64,000 nt of DNA from Neobacillus massiliamazoniensis (GTDB lineage Bacteria > Bacillota > Bacilli > Bacillales > Cytobacillaceae). A program made the position numbers and the translations under genes. How positions within the stretch are numbered: the first letter of the stretch is position 1; each line of letters starts with the position of its first letter. Below the pieces are notes generated by a model. That model did no database searches. It saw only the letters and a program-made list of their open reading frames with translations, and had not been told where the DNA came from. This document shows positions 7,695 to 16,351 of the stretch, in pieces. Location of the stretch: NCBI RefSeq assembly GCF_001048695.1, contig NZ_CVRB01000006.1:1-64000 (forward strand). The letters are read 5' to 3'.

Positions 7695-9940
7695 TTTCCT
7701 CTCTCCTTTTCCACTGCTTGTAAAATTTCCTCACGTGAAACAGGAATTCGATTACACCAATAACCGATTGCATCATGAATTGCTTTTACGATCGCAGGGG
7801 CAACAGCTACCGTTCCAATTTCTCCAATCCCCTTTGGACCGAATGAATCTCCAGGCTGTAATGTTTCAATTGCATACACATTCATTTCAGGTGGAATATC
7901 ACAAATGGTAGGAATTAAGTAAGTGTCAAAATTCTCTGTCGTGTACTCTCCTTTTTCCATTTGGCAGTCTTCCATAAGTGAGAAACCAATCGACATCACT
8001 CCACTACCCTCAATTTGGCCAAGATAACCCATTGGACTAATGACCGGACCTGCAGCGATCGCCTGGTCTAATCCAAGAACCATAACTTTCCCAGTTAGTA
8101 AATCTACTTCAACTCCTGCCGCAACTGCAGCAAAAGAAAAAAGGTAACGCCCTTTTTGTTTAACATCATTTGATTGTGGATATGGGAATTCAACTAATAC
8201 CTCTATAGGTTCATTTAATTGATTTCCTAAATCGCTATAAGAAAGAACAAGCCGTGAATCACTCCATATTCCACCTGGACCTAAATACATCTGATGTTTC
8301 GGAACACCCATCAATTGTGATACATGCTGCAGAATGTGGCTTTGAAATGATTCTTTCATCTTTTCAATGGCTAGCCATATCATCGTCGTTGCCCGAGAAG
8401 CCGTTGTCGAACCAGAATGGGGAACTAGATCCGTGTCACCAATCACGACTTTTAGATCATCACTTCCACAATTGAAGGCATTCATTAGTAATGTTTCAAT
8501 GACAGATAAAATCCCCTGCCCTACCTCTTCGCCACCAAACGCACCTATGATTTTACCATCTTTGCCGATTGAAAGACGTCCTGCTCCTGGATCAGGTATC
8601 CCGCTGCCTAAACCGGAGCCGAGCATCGTAATAGCAATACCCACACCCCTACGTTTCCATTTATCAGATCCAACCTTTGTCATTCGCAAAATGTTAGATT
8701 GTTTAATGGCATTCAACGTCTCTTTTGCTCCATCAGATGGTATGATTGTTTGATCAAGTGGTCCACAATCGTCCATAGACCTAATATTTTTTTCACGTAA
8801 CTCAATCGGATCCATGTTAAGTTTTTCTGCTAATCGATCAAGCTGCCCTTCGAGTGCAAAAACTGCTTGATTGCTTCCAAAACCTCTAAACTCTCCGGAT
8901 ATACCATTATTTGTATAGACAGATACTCCTTCAATATCAATGTTCGGAATCCGATATGGTCCAACAGCGTTTTCAACTGCATTCTCCAATATTGGCTGTC
9001 CTAACGTCGCATAAGCTCCAGTATCAGCGATAATATAGACTTTATGCGCGAAAATATTTCCTTTTCTATCTGCTCCTGTTTTCATGGTAATACGCATCGG
9101 ATGACGCTTGAGTCCTGCTCGTATCGACTCGTTCCGATTTTGATGGATTTTTACAGGCAATCCTGTATAAAGTGCCAGTAATGCCCCATATGGCTGAACA
9201 TTTAATTCATCTTTTCCACCAAATGACCCGCCCATCGGACTCGAAACAACCCGTATTTTATTTTCTTTCATATTAAGAATTCGTGAAAGCTGAAAACGAT
9301 CAAAGTATCCATGCTGCGTTCCCATATAAACGGTAATTCCACCATCCTTATTAGGAACAACCACTCCGCCTTCAGTTTCCATATAAGCATGGATCTGCCT
9401 TGAAGTATCATACGTTTCTTCAATAATGATCTCACAATTATTAAAGCCTTCTTCTATATTTCCTTTTTTAAAGGAGGATCGATGAAGGATATTTCCCTTT
9501 TCGTGAATGTTGAGAGCTGATGATAGTATCGATTGCTCGGGATCATCGATAACGGGTAGAACTTCATACTCAACCTTAATTAACTGTAAGGCTTTCTCTG
9601 CTATCTCTTTTGATTCTGCAGCAACAGCCGCGACAGCATCGCCTATAAACCGAACCTTATCATAACAAAAAACGGGCTGGTCCGGTTCGAGTATTCCAAA
9701 CCCATTTAGCCCTGGTATGTCCTTATAAGTTAAAACTCCATGGACACCCTTTAGTTTTTTGGCTTCGTCTATATGGATGGATTTGATCCTTGCATGGGGA
9801 TATTGACTGCGCAAAATTTTTCCAAACAACATATTTGGAAACGATAAATCTGTGAGATACTTTAGAGCCCCTGTTACCTTTTCTACTCCGTCAGGTCTAA
9901 CACGCCAGTTTTCACCAGTTGAATCACGATTGAGATACAA
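7685..9940 (-). CDS. Xanthine dehydrogenase family, molybdopterin-binding subunit
   Basis: 751 aa, normal length. Catalytic subunit carrying the molybdenum cofactor. It starts with the RPDGVEKVTG motif of the domain I hammerhead, has SPMGGSFGGK and FRGFGSNQ cofactor-binding loops, and ends with GPKGIGEIG, whose E707 is the expected catalytic glutamate. The start is TTG at 9940, set by GGGGGG six bases upstream. The substrate (xanthine, another purine or an N-heterocycle) cannot be fixed from sequence by eye. The FAD gene ends 12 bp upstream and the 2Fe-2S gene overlaps its end. Confidence 0.93.
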   Translation of the reverse strand: MYLNRDSTGENWRVRPDGVEKVTGALKYLTDLSFPNMLFGKILRSQYPHARIKSIHIDEAKKLKGVHGVLTYKDIPGLNGFGILEPDQPVFCYDKVRFIGDAVAAVAAESKEIAEKALQLIKVEYEVLPVIDDPEQSILSSALNIHEKGNILHRSSFKKGNIEEGFNNCEIIIEETYDTSRQIHAYMETEGGVVVPNKDGGITVYMGTQHGYFDRFQLSRILNMKENKIRVVSSPMGGSFGGKDELNVQPYGALLALYTGLPVKIHQNRNESIRAGLKRHPMRITMKTGADRKGNIFAHKVYIIADTGAYATLGQPILENAVENAVGPYRIPNIDIEGVSVYTNNGISGEFRGFGSNQAVFALEGQLDRLAEKLNMDPIELREKNIRSMDDCGPLDQTIIPSDGAKETLNAIKQSNILRMTKVGSDKWKRRGVGIAITMLGSGLGSGIPDPGAGRLSIGKDGKIIGAFGGEEVGQGILSVIETLLMNAFNCGSDDLKVVIGDTDLVPHSGSTTASRATTMIWLAIEKMKESFQSHILQHVSQLMGVPKHQMYLGPGGIWSDSRLVLSYSDLGNQLNEPIEVLVEFPYPQSNDVKQKGRYLFSFAAVAAGVEVDLLTGKVMVLGLDQAIAAGPVISPMGYLGQIEGSGVMSIGFSLMEDCQMEKGEYTTENFDTYLIPTICDIPPEMNVYAIETLQPGDSFGPKGIGEIGTVAVAPAIVKAIHDAIGYWCNRIPVSREEILQAVEKERGKWI

Positions 9941-9952
9941 GGCAATCCCCCC

Positions 9953-10813
9953 TTAATATAATGAATCTGTTAAACCGGCAATTAAAAGGTTGGCAGCTAT
10001 TAATTTTCGATATTGAGAGGAAGTATAGCGGTCAGTATGAGGCTGAAATTCTTGTAATATTTGTGCATGTGCTCTTTGACATAATTCTTCAGTTAGAACT
10101 TTTCCTTTTAATTGGCCTTCACAAATTAATAAACGTTTAGGGACCATGTCTCCGCCCCCAACCGCAAGACGAGCTTGTTCAACTTCATTTTTGTCGTTCA
10201 CTAAGAGAGCACCAGCTACAGTCAAAAGGGAAAGTGTAAAGGCTTCACGTCGGCCTATTTTTTTATAAAAAGTTTTATTAGAGAAATTAGAGGATTTTTG
10301 TAAGTGAATTTCGGTTACTATTTTGTCCGAGGGATTCTGATTTAAGAAATTTATTAACTCGTCGGTTATATACTGTTTTCCATCAAACGAAGTAATCTTG
10401 GCATCCAACACCAAAAGGGCAGGAATAAGGTCTCCATAACCACAGGCTATGTTCCCACCAATGGTACCTTGATTGCGTACCGCTGGTGAACCCACATTTC
10501 TAGCTGCTTCTGCTAATATGGGCCAGTATCTGTGAATATCTGGGCTGCTTCGGCAAGCTGCTAAGGAAGCGAAAGCACTAATGTTTAATGTATGATCGGA
10601 AGACATCTTCACCTTTGGCAAATCTTCAATTCTTCCCAAATGAATTATATGGTTAGGCACAGCCTCCCCTAATTCCCAACGAAGCTGAACCCATGTTCCT
10701 CCAGAGATATACATAGCATTTGTACCTAGTTTTTGTTTTAATTCCCATGCTTCTTCGATTTGTTTGGGAGTCCAAACCTTAGGTGAAACAGTTATTCTAG
10801 CATTTCCATTCAA
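9953..10813 (-). CDS. Xanthine dehydrogenase family, FAD-binding subunit
   Basis: 286 aa. FAD domain typical of molybdopterin dehydrogenases: the N-terminal P-loop-like YISGGTW (~35-41), then NVGSPAVRNQGTIGGN (~106-121), the FAD phosphate-binding region, and a C-terminal CO-dehydrogenase flavoprotein domain. It oxidises the 2Fe-2S centres and donates electrons to NAD or another acceptor. The start is probably TTG at 10813, behind GAGGTG. First gene of the three-subunit operon. No cofactor maturation gene (pucA/pucB type) is adjacent. Confidence 0.92.
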   Translation of the reverse strand: MNGNARITVSPKVWTPKQIEEAWELKQKLGTNAMYISGGTWVQLRWELGEAVPNHIIHLGRIEDLPKVKMSSDHTLNISAFASLAACRSSPDIHRYWPILAEAARNVGSPAVRNQGTIGGNIACGYGDLIPALLVLDAKITSFDGKQYITDELINFLNQNPSDKIVTEIHLQKSSNFSNKTFYKKIGRREAFTLSLLTVAGALLVNDKNEVEQARLAVGGGDMVPKRLLICEGQLKGKVLTEELCQRAHAQILQEFQPHTDRYTSSQYRKLIAANLLIAGLTDSLY

Positions 10814-10939
10814 CTCTACATCACCTCGTCCTTTTCAAAAATCAGTGGATGAACAGAAATTTCCTTTAACCTAAAATATTATTCAATTAGGAAAAAAGAA
10901 CAATTACTTACCCTGATGCTTAAATTTCTGTTTAATAAT

Positions 10940-10977
10940 CAACAAAAAAACTAGCTTGTCAATCAAAGCTAGTTTCA
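10940..10977 (-). terminator. Rho-independent terminator
   Basis: On the minus strand AAACTAGCTT, an eight-base loop, AAGCTAGTTT and a seven-T run. It lies upstream of the hydroxylase operon, so it ends transcription coming from the Ogt remnant side. The 10814-11190 gap also holds the short inverted motif GGTGTCAGGCACC near 10997 and a family B repeat. Confidence 0.7.
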
Positions 10978-11137
10978 CACAAATAAATAAGAATCGGTGT
11001 CAGGCACCATATAAATACGGTACAAAAAGCAAGCAACTGTCCACCTATGGTTAGACGTTTTTTTACATTGCATAGATATTTTAACAGGTTTGCTGTATTG
11101 TCGAAATATATTTAATTAAATTCAAGAAAAGGGAAAA

Positions 11138-11186
11138 CCTCATTTACTTATGATACGGTTCACCTCAACGTATCTAAATGAGGTGC
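11138..11186. repeat. Dispersed palindromic repeat, family B copy 2
   Basis: CCTCATTTACTTATGATACG ... CGTATCTAAATGAGG: the outer arms CCTCATTTA/TAAATGAGG are perfect and the inner arms GATACG/CGTATC also pair. This is the best-preserved copy in the window. Confidence 0.65.
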
Positions 11187-11190
11187 TTTA

Positions 11191-11402
11191 AAGTTCATAA
11201 CCTCTACTTATGTTCCTTTTTAAAAGATCTCCATGTTGAAGCAGCCATTCCTTTCTCCACAGACCTCCTGTATAACCGGTTAATTTCCCATTTGAACCTA
11301 TTACTCTGTGAAAAGGAATGACAATACTTAACTTGTTTTTTCCATTTGCACTCCCTACAGCTCTAATGGCTTTTTCATTCCCGATAGAAACGCAATATCC
11401 TT
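11191..11402 (-). pseudogene. Remnant of methylated-DNA--cysteine methyltransferase (Ogt) with Cys to Phe
   Basis: The minus strand reads [11 protein letters not shown], then [30 protein letters not shown] and a stop. This is the C-terminal DNA-binding/active-site half of O6-alkylguanine-DNA alkyltransferase. The PCHR active-site motif has become PFHR, so the methyl-accepting cysteine is absent. The N-terminal half is missing: upstream sequence in this frame does not resemble the family and is crossed by a plus-strand gene. Some alkyltransferase-like proteins replace the Cys with Trp or Ala, but this truncated copy reads as decay. Confidence 0.75.
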
Positions 11403-11597
11403 ATATGACCCTGTTTCAGCGTAGGGTCGAGTGAGTGGGGGTTATTGCATTTCTTAGGAAAAACGTTGATTTTATCCTTATTAATGATGTTTGCCCCTGA
11501 CAGAACTTGTCCAGAATTTATATACATATTAGTAATAGCTTGAATAAATAGTTCCTTATTATTTGTTAAGACAGAGCAAGATAGGAGGATAAAAAGC

Positions 11598-11852
11598 TTG
11601 CCTTCAATTATAAAAATAGGAATTCTATTTGTAAACTCTCCGCAACCCAATGCAGCAGTCAACGTTGGTCAAACTGTTATTAATGGAATGGACGCCAACA
11701 GAAAGTATAATTTAAGCATTGGTGGGAGTTATGGTACTAATAATGTAATTACAAATAATCCAAGTACTATCAATGGACCAATCGATGGGCAGATCTTTGA
11801 CCAAGACTTCAAACCAATCATTGTTGGCGGAGGAAAAATGTATAAAAGGTGA
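11598..11852 (+). CDS. GerPA/GerPF-like spore germination protein (short)
   Basis: 84 aa. TTG start at 11598 supported by AGGAGG nine bases upstream. The MPSIIKIG start, N/G/V-rich middle and late NGPIDGQIFDQDF segment resemble small GerPA/GerPF-family proteins, which affect spore-coat permeability to germinants. The match is by pattern only. Single-gene unit with its own terminator. A 95-codon open frame on the opposite strand overlaps it and was rejected. Confidence 0.5.
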   Translation: MPSIIKIGILFVNSPQPNAAVNVGQTVINGMDANRKYNLSIGGSYGTNNVITNNPSTINGPIDGQIFDQDFKPIIVGGGKMYKR

Positions 11853-11886
11853 TGATTTACTTTATACCGTAATAAATAGAGCTTTT

Positions 11887-11915
11887 CCCCTCTATAGCCG
11901 AGGGGTTTTTATTTT
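11887..11915 (+). terminator. Rho-independent terminator
   Basis: CCCCTC - seven-base loop - GAGGGG followed by five Ts, 35 bp after the GerP-like gene. Confidence 0.75.
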
Positions 11916-12014
11916 GCAAATTTCGTTGAACCCAACTTTTTTACTTCAACATCTCTATGGTTACTCTACATCCATCAGCTTAACAAAAATAAGCCACAAT
12001 GGACTTACTACCTA

Positions 12015-12274
12015 ATTAGCTGACAACTCCCACCGCTGAAGCAGTGGGGTTCTAGGGTACAGGGGATACATGGTATCTAGCACACTTCTCAAGGATACCC
12101 TTATCTTTCCTTGCGGAAAGAGTTTCTACCAAAGCACTGGTGTGCGTTCTCCTAGAACATGAACGGACGTATTGCGTATAGCAAGGCACTTCTCTCAATA
12201 AGCCTGAAAAGACTCTTGATGTGCTTATCGTTCCGACCTCTTTTGGGCGTTGTCACGACCAATCGAATTTGTAT
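12015..12274 (-). ncRNA. Putative omega RNA (TnpB guide scaffold) at tnpB 3' end
   Basis: In IS200/IS605 elements the guide RNA of TnpB spans the tnpB 3' end and the right-end hairpin. The 255 bp between the tnpB stop and the right-end hairpin are non-coding and structured, as expected. The guide would be read from DNA just outside the element, below ~12020. Inferred from family architecture, not from a matched RNA model. Confidence 0.4.
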
Positions 12275-13759
12275 TTATGCGACAAACCAACTTAATAGTT
12301 TACTTGATGATTGTTTTAGTCTTGCAATCTCACGATTATGCAATTCAACAAAGCGATCCCACCCAGCTTTGCATAAATCCATATCAATGGAATTGAGCGA
12401 TTCATTCGTATTGCCTATTAAGAAGGCACTATATAAATCTCGTTGGATGCGACACTCTCCAAAATCATTCCACCGGTCTGAGAGTTGTTTTTTGTGGTAT
12501 TCACCAGTTAGATGATTAAATTGGCTTGCTTTTATAGAGAAGGTATCGATTTTCTTTATTGACCGTCCTTGATAACCAAGTTTACGGTCAACAATCGTTA
12601 GCAGCATGGCAGGAGCATGATTAGCAATGGACTTCCCGAACCGTTTCTTCTGATTCATCTTGCCATTCCGCTTATTACGAGTAGTTTTCTTCGCACGTTT
12701 TTGCAGGGAATGAAACCGCATCGTTTCTACTCGTACATCAGAACCAAGCGCAAGAATATCGTTCGCTAACTTTTCGTGTGACATTTTCCGTTGGGTCGCG
12801 ATTTTCCGATATCGTTCTTTGCGTTTTCTACGTAACTTTTTGTATCGGTTGGAGTAGTTCCAAATTAATTTACCTTTTTTAACGGTTCCATTGTCATTAA
12901 AATGGTCGGGATTGGTCGCTCGTTTAGACCTGTCCATTTTTCGCTGAATACATCGGAGTTCTTTTTCGTCCGCATTACACTCTGGGGCAAGTTCACGAAG
13001 TTCTACTGAATTTTCACTACTAATGGCGATTGTGGATGAACCAATGTCGATCCCTACCCGTTTGGTATCATCATCCGCAATTTTGTGGTTGCGTTTTGTT
13101 GGGGGATAGCCCTCTTGAATTAGTTGGACGAAGTAGCGTTCCTTGTCGCGTACTTTACGTTTTAAGATCCGCACATACTTTGTCCTATTCATCAAGGCTA
13201 AATAAGCATATTCATCACCGGATTTCGGTGCAATTGCCATACATAGCCAATTCTTGGGTTTAGGATTTTTCTTTGTCGGTTTATCCCCCCAAAGAATATG
13301 GCCATCGGCATAGCGCAAGCCAGTGGTATTTGATTTATTTTCAACAGAAATATCATCATCAAATGCTTTGAAATGCACTCTTTTCGCTTTTCCATAATGT
13401 AGTTTCTCGACTGTTTGAAAAGCCCTTGTCGCAAGTTTTTGCGCCTCAAAGCTGCCGATATTCTCCTTAAACTTCTGTTGAACGGACTTCACAAAATGGT
13501 GTAATCCATATTCAGAAAAGCCGTGGGCTAAACGAATATCCGCTAGTTGTTTATCACGTTCTTTCGATTTAAGTACTTTAAGCAAAGTGCGGTACTGCTT
13601 ATCCGCTTTTACAGCTTTATGTCGTTTCAGAGCTTCACCTAGGCAAGAATTATAAACCATTCTAGCTATTTTAAATTTCTTTCTCAATCGGTGTTCTTGC
13701 CAAACAGGAATGCGCAAAGCAAATTCGATTGTATAATTTGGTGTATTTTTTCTTGCCAT
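12275..13759 (-). CDS. tnpB: TnpB-family protein with RuvC triad but no zinc ribbon
   Basis: 494 aa. The N-terminal helix-turn region (ARMVYNSCLGE) is followed by the RuvC-like nuclease. All three acidic residues are in place: D238 (VGIDIGSST), E345 (VETMRFHSL) and D441 (QRDLYSAFL). Between E345 and D441, where canonical TnpB has two CxxC knuckles, the sequence reads SQFNHLTGEYHKKQLSDRW with no cysteine pairs, so the zinc ribbon is replaced. The start follows GAAAGGAG, 17 bp after tnpA. The intact frame over 494 codons argues that it is maintained. Confidence 0.85.
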   Translation of the reverse strand: MARKNTPNYTIEFALRIPVWQEHRLRKKFKIARMVYNSCLGEALKRHKAVKADKQYRTLLKVLKSKERDKQLADIRLAHGFSEYGLHHFVKSVQQKFKENIGSFEAQKLATRAFQTVEKLHYGKAKRVHFKAFDDDISVENKSNTTGLRYADGHILWGDKPTKKNPKPKNWLCMAIAPKSGDEYAYLALMNRTKYVRILKRKVRDKERYFVQLIQEGYPPTKRNHKIADDDTKRVGIDIGSSTIAISSENSVELRELAPECNADEKELRCIQRKMDRSKRATNPDHFNDNGTVKKGKLIWNYSNRYKKLRRKRKERYRKIATQRKMSHEKLANDILALGSDVRVETMRFHSLQKRAKKTTRNKRNGKMNQKKRFGKSIANHAPAMLLTIVDRKLGYQGRSIKKIDTFSIKASQFNHLTGEYHKKQLSDRWNDFGECRIQRDLYSAFLIGNTNESLNSIDMDLCKAGWDRFVELHNREIARLKQSSSKLLSWFVA

Positions 13760-13776
13760 AGGTTTTAAACTCCTTT

Positions 13777-14175
13777 CTAATTTCGTTTTTTCTGATTTTC
13801 AACGTATCGTTTAATCGTTTCGCTCGATACATTTCCAGCGGTAGAAACGAAATATGAGCGTGTCCATAGACTAGGCAAATGATGAAGGTGCGGAAATTCT
13901 TCACGCAATTTTTTTGAAGTCACTCCTTTGATTTTTGCCATCATATCTGCAGGACTTAATGTTGGGAGTGCATTGAGAAACAAATGCGTATGGTCTTTAT
14001 CACATTCATGAGCGATAACCTGTATTTGTAGTTCCTCACACACTTCCTTTACTAACTCTTTGAAACGTTGTTCTACCTTAGGTTGCAGAAAAATTTTTCT
14101 TCTATACCGAGGACAGAACACAAAATGATAATTCAATAATGAAACGGTTGTGTTTGTTCTTCTGTATTCGTTCAT
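13777..14175 (-). CDS. tnpA: IS200/IS605 family Y1 transposase TnpA
   Basis: 132 aa, full length. HUH motif is HTH (H62, H64) and the catalytic tyrosine is Y124 in KRYVENQ. It is only distantly similar to the TnpA at 341-745, so the two elements are different family members rather than recent copies. tnpB follows 17 bp downstream. Confidence 0.88.
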   Translation of the reverse strand: MNEYRRTNTTVSLLNYHFVFCPRYRRKIFLQPKVEQRFKELVKEVCEELQIQVIAHECDKDHTHLFLNALPTLSPADMMAKIKGVTSKKLREEFPHLHHLPSLWTRSYFVSTAGNVSSETIKRYVENQKKRN

Positions 14176-14344
14176 AAATAGATTGTATCAGTTTAACCTT
14201 AAAACTACAACAGATGAACAACAAAAAAGAGTGGAATATTCAAATACTTGAAGTACCACTAACCTTTGGTTCATCGATGGCACTCCGTATTTGACCTCAC
14301 TCTCATCCCTCGTCTAAAGACGGGCTACGCCTTGGGTGGGCTTT

Positions 14345-14572
14345 CTCATTCGTGAAAATCTGTAAATTCCAATTATCCTCAATTCTTCTAAATTCCCACT
14401 TCTCCAATTCCTTGACTAACTCAGCTATATCTTTATCTCCTTATACAATCACCTTTTCTAAATTTGTATGGTAAGACAGTTCCTTCTTGATCTGTTTCCA
14501 CCAATGAAAAGCAACCATTTCTGGATTTCGTCCTTCTAATTTGAGTGGAGTGAACCATTTTGTGATCCTTTG
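14345..14572 (-). pseudogene. Degraded gene remnant cut by the IS element
   Basis: The minus strand reads ITKWFTPLKLEGRNPEMVAF, then HWWKQIKKEL, LEKVIV, an in-frame TAA, and DIAELVKELEKWEFRR running into the IS end. The codon pattern and lack of other stops over ~75 codons indicate former coding sequence. A further TAG lies just upstream, and the 3' end is lost at the IS boundary. The family was not identified. Confidence 0.5.
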
Positions 14573-14687
14573 CTATAAGATCTGAAAAGAATATCAATCG
14601 ATATGTTAACTTTCTTCATCGTCATAATTTTACTTAGTTAAATCTTATTCAACTAAAGCACCCTTCGTTTAATAAAAAATATTAAGT

Positions 14688-15065
14688 TTATAATATAACT
14701 CCTGCAAAGTTTCCTCTCAATACTTGTTTCTCATTCTGATTTGTACATAAGAAAGATGCCAAAATAGACGTTCTATTATTGTCTTGCTTTTCAAACTTCT
14801 CGATTTTTACTTCACATATTATTGTATCTCCTGTAAAAACCGGTCTTAAAAACTCAAAATTCATAGTACGAGCGAGTACATTATAATCTCCACCAACCTT
14901 TGTTGGTAAAGTAGCAGTTAACAACCCTTGAATGACAAGTCTCCCCTGTTCGTCAGGATTAATATGATGATTCCCTTCATCCAAAGATACTTCTGTAAAC
15001 ATTTCAACATCTTCTTTGTTGAATGTCCGTTCAAACCTAATTATGTCTCCTACTTTTAATGCCAA
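14688..15065 (-). CDS. MaoC-like hot-dog dehydratase domain protein
   Basis: 125 aa single hot-dog domain. The start is TTG at 15065 behind GGGGGAG. The segment SLDEGNHHINPD aligns with the MaoC/PhaJ active-site loop (D..NPLH.D), keeping an Asp and a His five residues apart. The following GLLTATLPTKVGG helix is also typical. MaoC enzymes hydrate enoyl-CoA to (R)-3-hydroxyacyl-CoA; the substrate here is unknown. Monocistronic. Confidence 0.7.
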   Translation of the reverse strand: MALKVGDIIRFERTFNKEDVEMFTEVSLDEGNHHINPDEQGRLVIQGLLTATLPTKVGGDYNVLARTMNFEFLRPVFTGDTIICEVKIEKFEKQDNNRTSILASFLCTNQNEKQVLRGNFAGVIL

Positions 15066-15521
15066 TCTGAACTCCCCCTTGAATTCAATATTATACTAAC
15101 AGTATAAATAAATTTGAAAAGTCAAACAATTATTAAGCTAAACTGAACCTTTCGTTTTTGTTTAATTGAAAATCTATACAAATCTTTATCTTTTTAATGG
15201 AATAAGATAATAGTTTAATATGCAACAAAAAAGTCCTCTAAGAATCTTATCTTAGAGGACTTGGAGTAAAGAACTTTTTAATGAAGTTAATAACTATTTT
15301 ACCTAGTATAGAACATTTTTTCATGTCAAAATGATACTCATTATTTTCTCAGTCTACAACTTTATTTTCCTAGCCTAATACTTTATTTTCTTTCAACATT
15401 TCAAACTTTCATTAACCAATGTGATCCCTTAGACGTTTGATGTTAACATTCATAACTATTCTTTATCATCCCTATCATCAAAATCCTGAGAAAGATTCGG
15501 CGAGAGAGCCCATGTTGCTTG
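15066..15521. other. Intergenic region with terminator
   Basis: Upstream region of the MaoC-like gene. A strong minus-strand terminator lies at 15227-15262 (AAGTCCTCTAAGA / TCTTAGAGGACTT then six Ts). No gene was seen. Confidence 0.6.
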
Positions 15522-16351
15522 TTACGTGTCACATATAAACCCGCGGATCGCCGAAGCTAGCAATTGAGGCTAATCCTCGGGGATTAGGGTATAACTGTCG
15601 GGGATTTCCATATATCTTCCTTGCGGGAGAAGTTCGGCCAGGCGGCGTCCGTGTACCTTAGACATGACCCGATCCTCGGCTGCCCAGATAACCAGTGAGG
15701 GGCGATTGAAGGACCGCAATACTTCCGCAGCATGAACCATTTCATTCTGATTGGCCGCCTTCAAGTACCTTTCTAAGTCTTTCCGGATAGCCGGATTCGA
15801 AATGAACGGCTGCAGCCATTCGTCCATCACCTTATCGGGGATCGGCCGCTTAGCCATCCATCCGAAAGCAAGTGGAAACCGCCGTATAAATCGCAGTCGC
15901 ATCTGCAGGGCGAGCATTGCTAGTCCACCTGGTATTTTCGCGAAGAGCGCCACCGACCGGCCCGGGAGACCGGGAGGATAGTTGTCAAACGCTTCGCAGG
16001 ACGCAATGACTAGGCGTCCAATCCTGTCTGGCTGTTCAGAAGCCAGAGTTTGTGCTCGCCCAGTGTCATTCTCAACCAGCGTGATGACTTCAAGATTCAT
16101 CTGCTCTAAAAATTCCCCCAAGAGCATAGCTACGGAGTGAGGAGACAGCGCAAAATCGCTCCGTACAGGTATCTTGTGAGCACCCATAGGCAATGTAGGA
16201 ACAATGCAGCGAAATCCTTTCGCAAGTCGGCGACGACCTCGCGCCATAAAGAAGGGCCAATCACTAGTCCCCCCATGAGGACTACAACAGGTCCTTCACC
16301 ACCGGTATCCTCATTTTCGATGACGCCTGAAGAAAGCTCGATCTGTGGCAT
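15522..16351 (-). pseudogene. GC-rich alpha/beta hydrolase pseudogene (frameshift plus nonsense)
   Basis: The N-terminus (MPQIELSSGVIENEDTG ... GPSLWREVVADLRK) is in one frame and continues in another from GFRCIVPTLPMGAHK, so one base was lost near 16212-16216 (beside AAAGGATTTC). The nucleophile elbow is VENDTG, the haloalkane-dehalogenase-like Asp type. A second lesion is a TAG replacing an expected Gln after IPDSYTLIPED; beyond it the frame continues PQLLASAIRGF to a TAA at 15522. The DNA is much richer in G+C than its neighbours, indicating transfer from a higher-GC donor and then decay. Confidence 0.85.

Larger units (their letters stand above)
12015..14345 (-). mobile_element. IS200/IS605-family element (tnpA + tnpB)
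   Basis: Complete-looking element. The left end has a hairpin at 14307-14324 (CGTCT/AGACG) upstream of tnpA, then tnpA and tnpB, and a right-end hairpin at 12029-12049 (CCCACCGC-TGAA-GCAGTGGG). No target duplication or terminal inverted repeat is expected in this family. It sits against a degraded coding remnant at its left end. Confidence 0.75.

Noticed and set aside
8254-8753. Plus-strand ORFs inside the molybdenum subunit gene
   Set aside because: Antisense shadows of a strongly conserved gene; no family resemblance.
11375-11662. 95-codon minus-strand ORF
   Set aside because: Antisense to the GerP-like gene, which has a ribosome binding site and terminator; it also ends inside the Ogt remnant in another frame.
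12159-12515. Plus-strand ORF at the tnpB 3' end
   Set aside because: Antisense to tnpB and the guide-RNA region.
15570-16247. 225-aa hydrolase taken as an intact gene
   Set aside because: Its start falls inside the catalytic domain; the true N-terminus is in another frame and the end is a nonsense codon, so it is one pseudogene.
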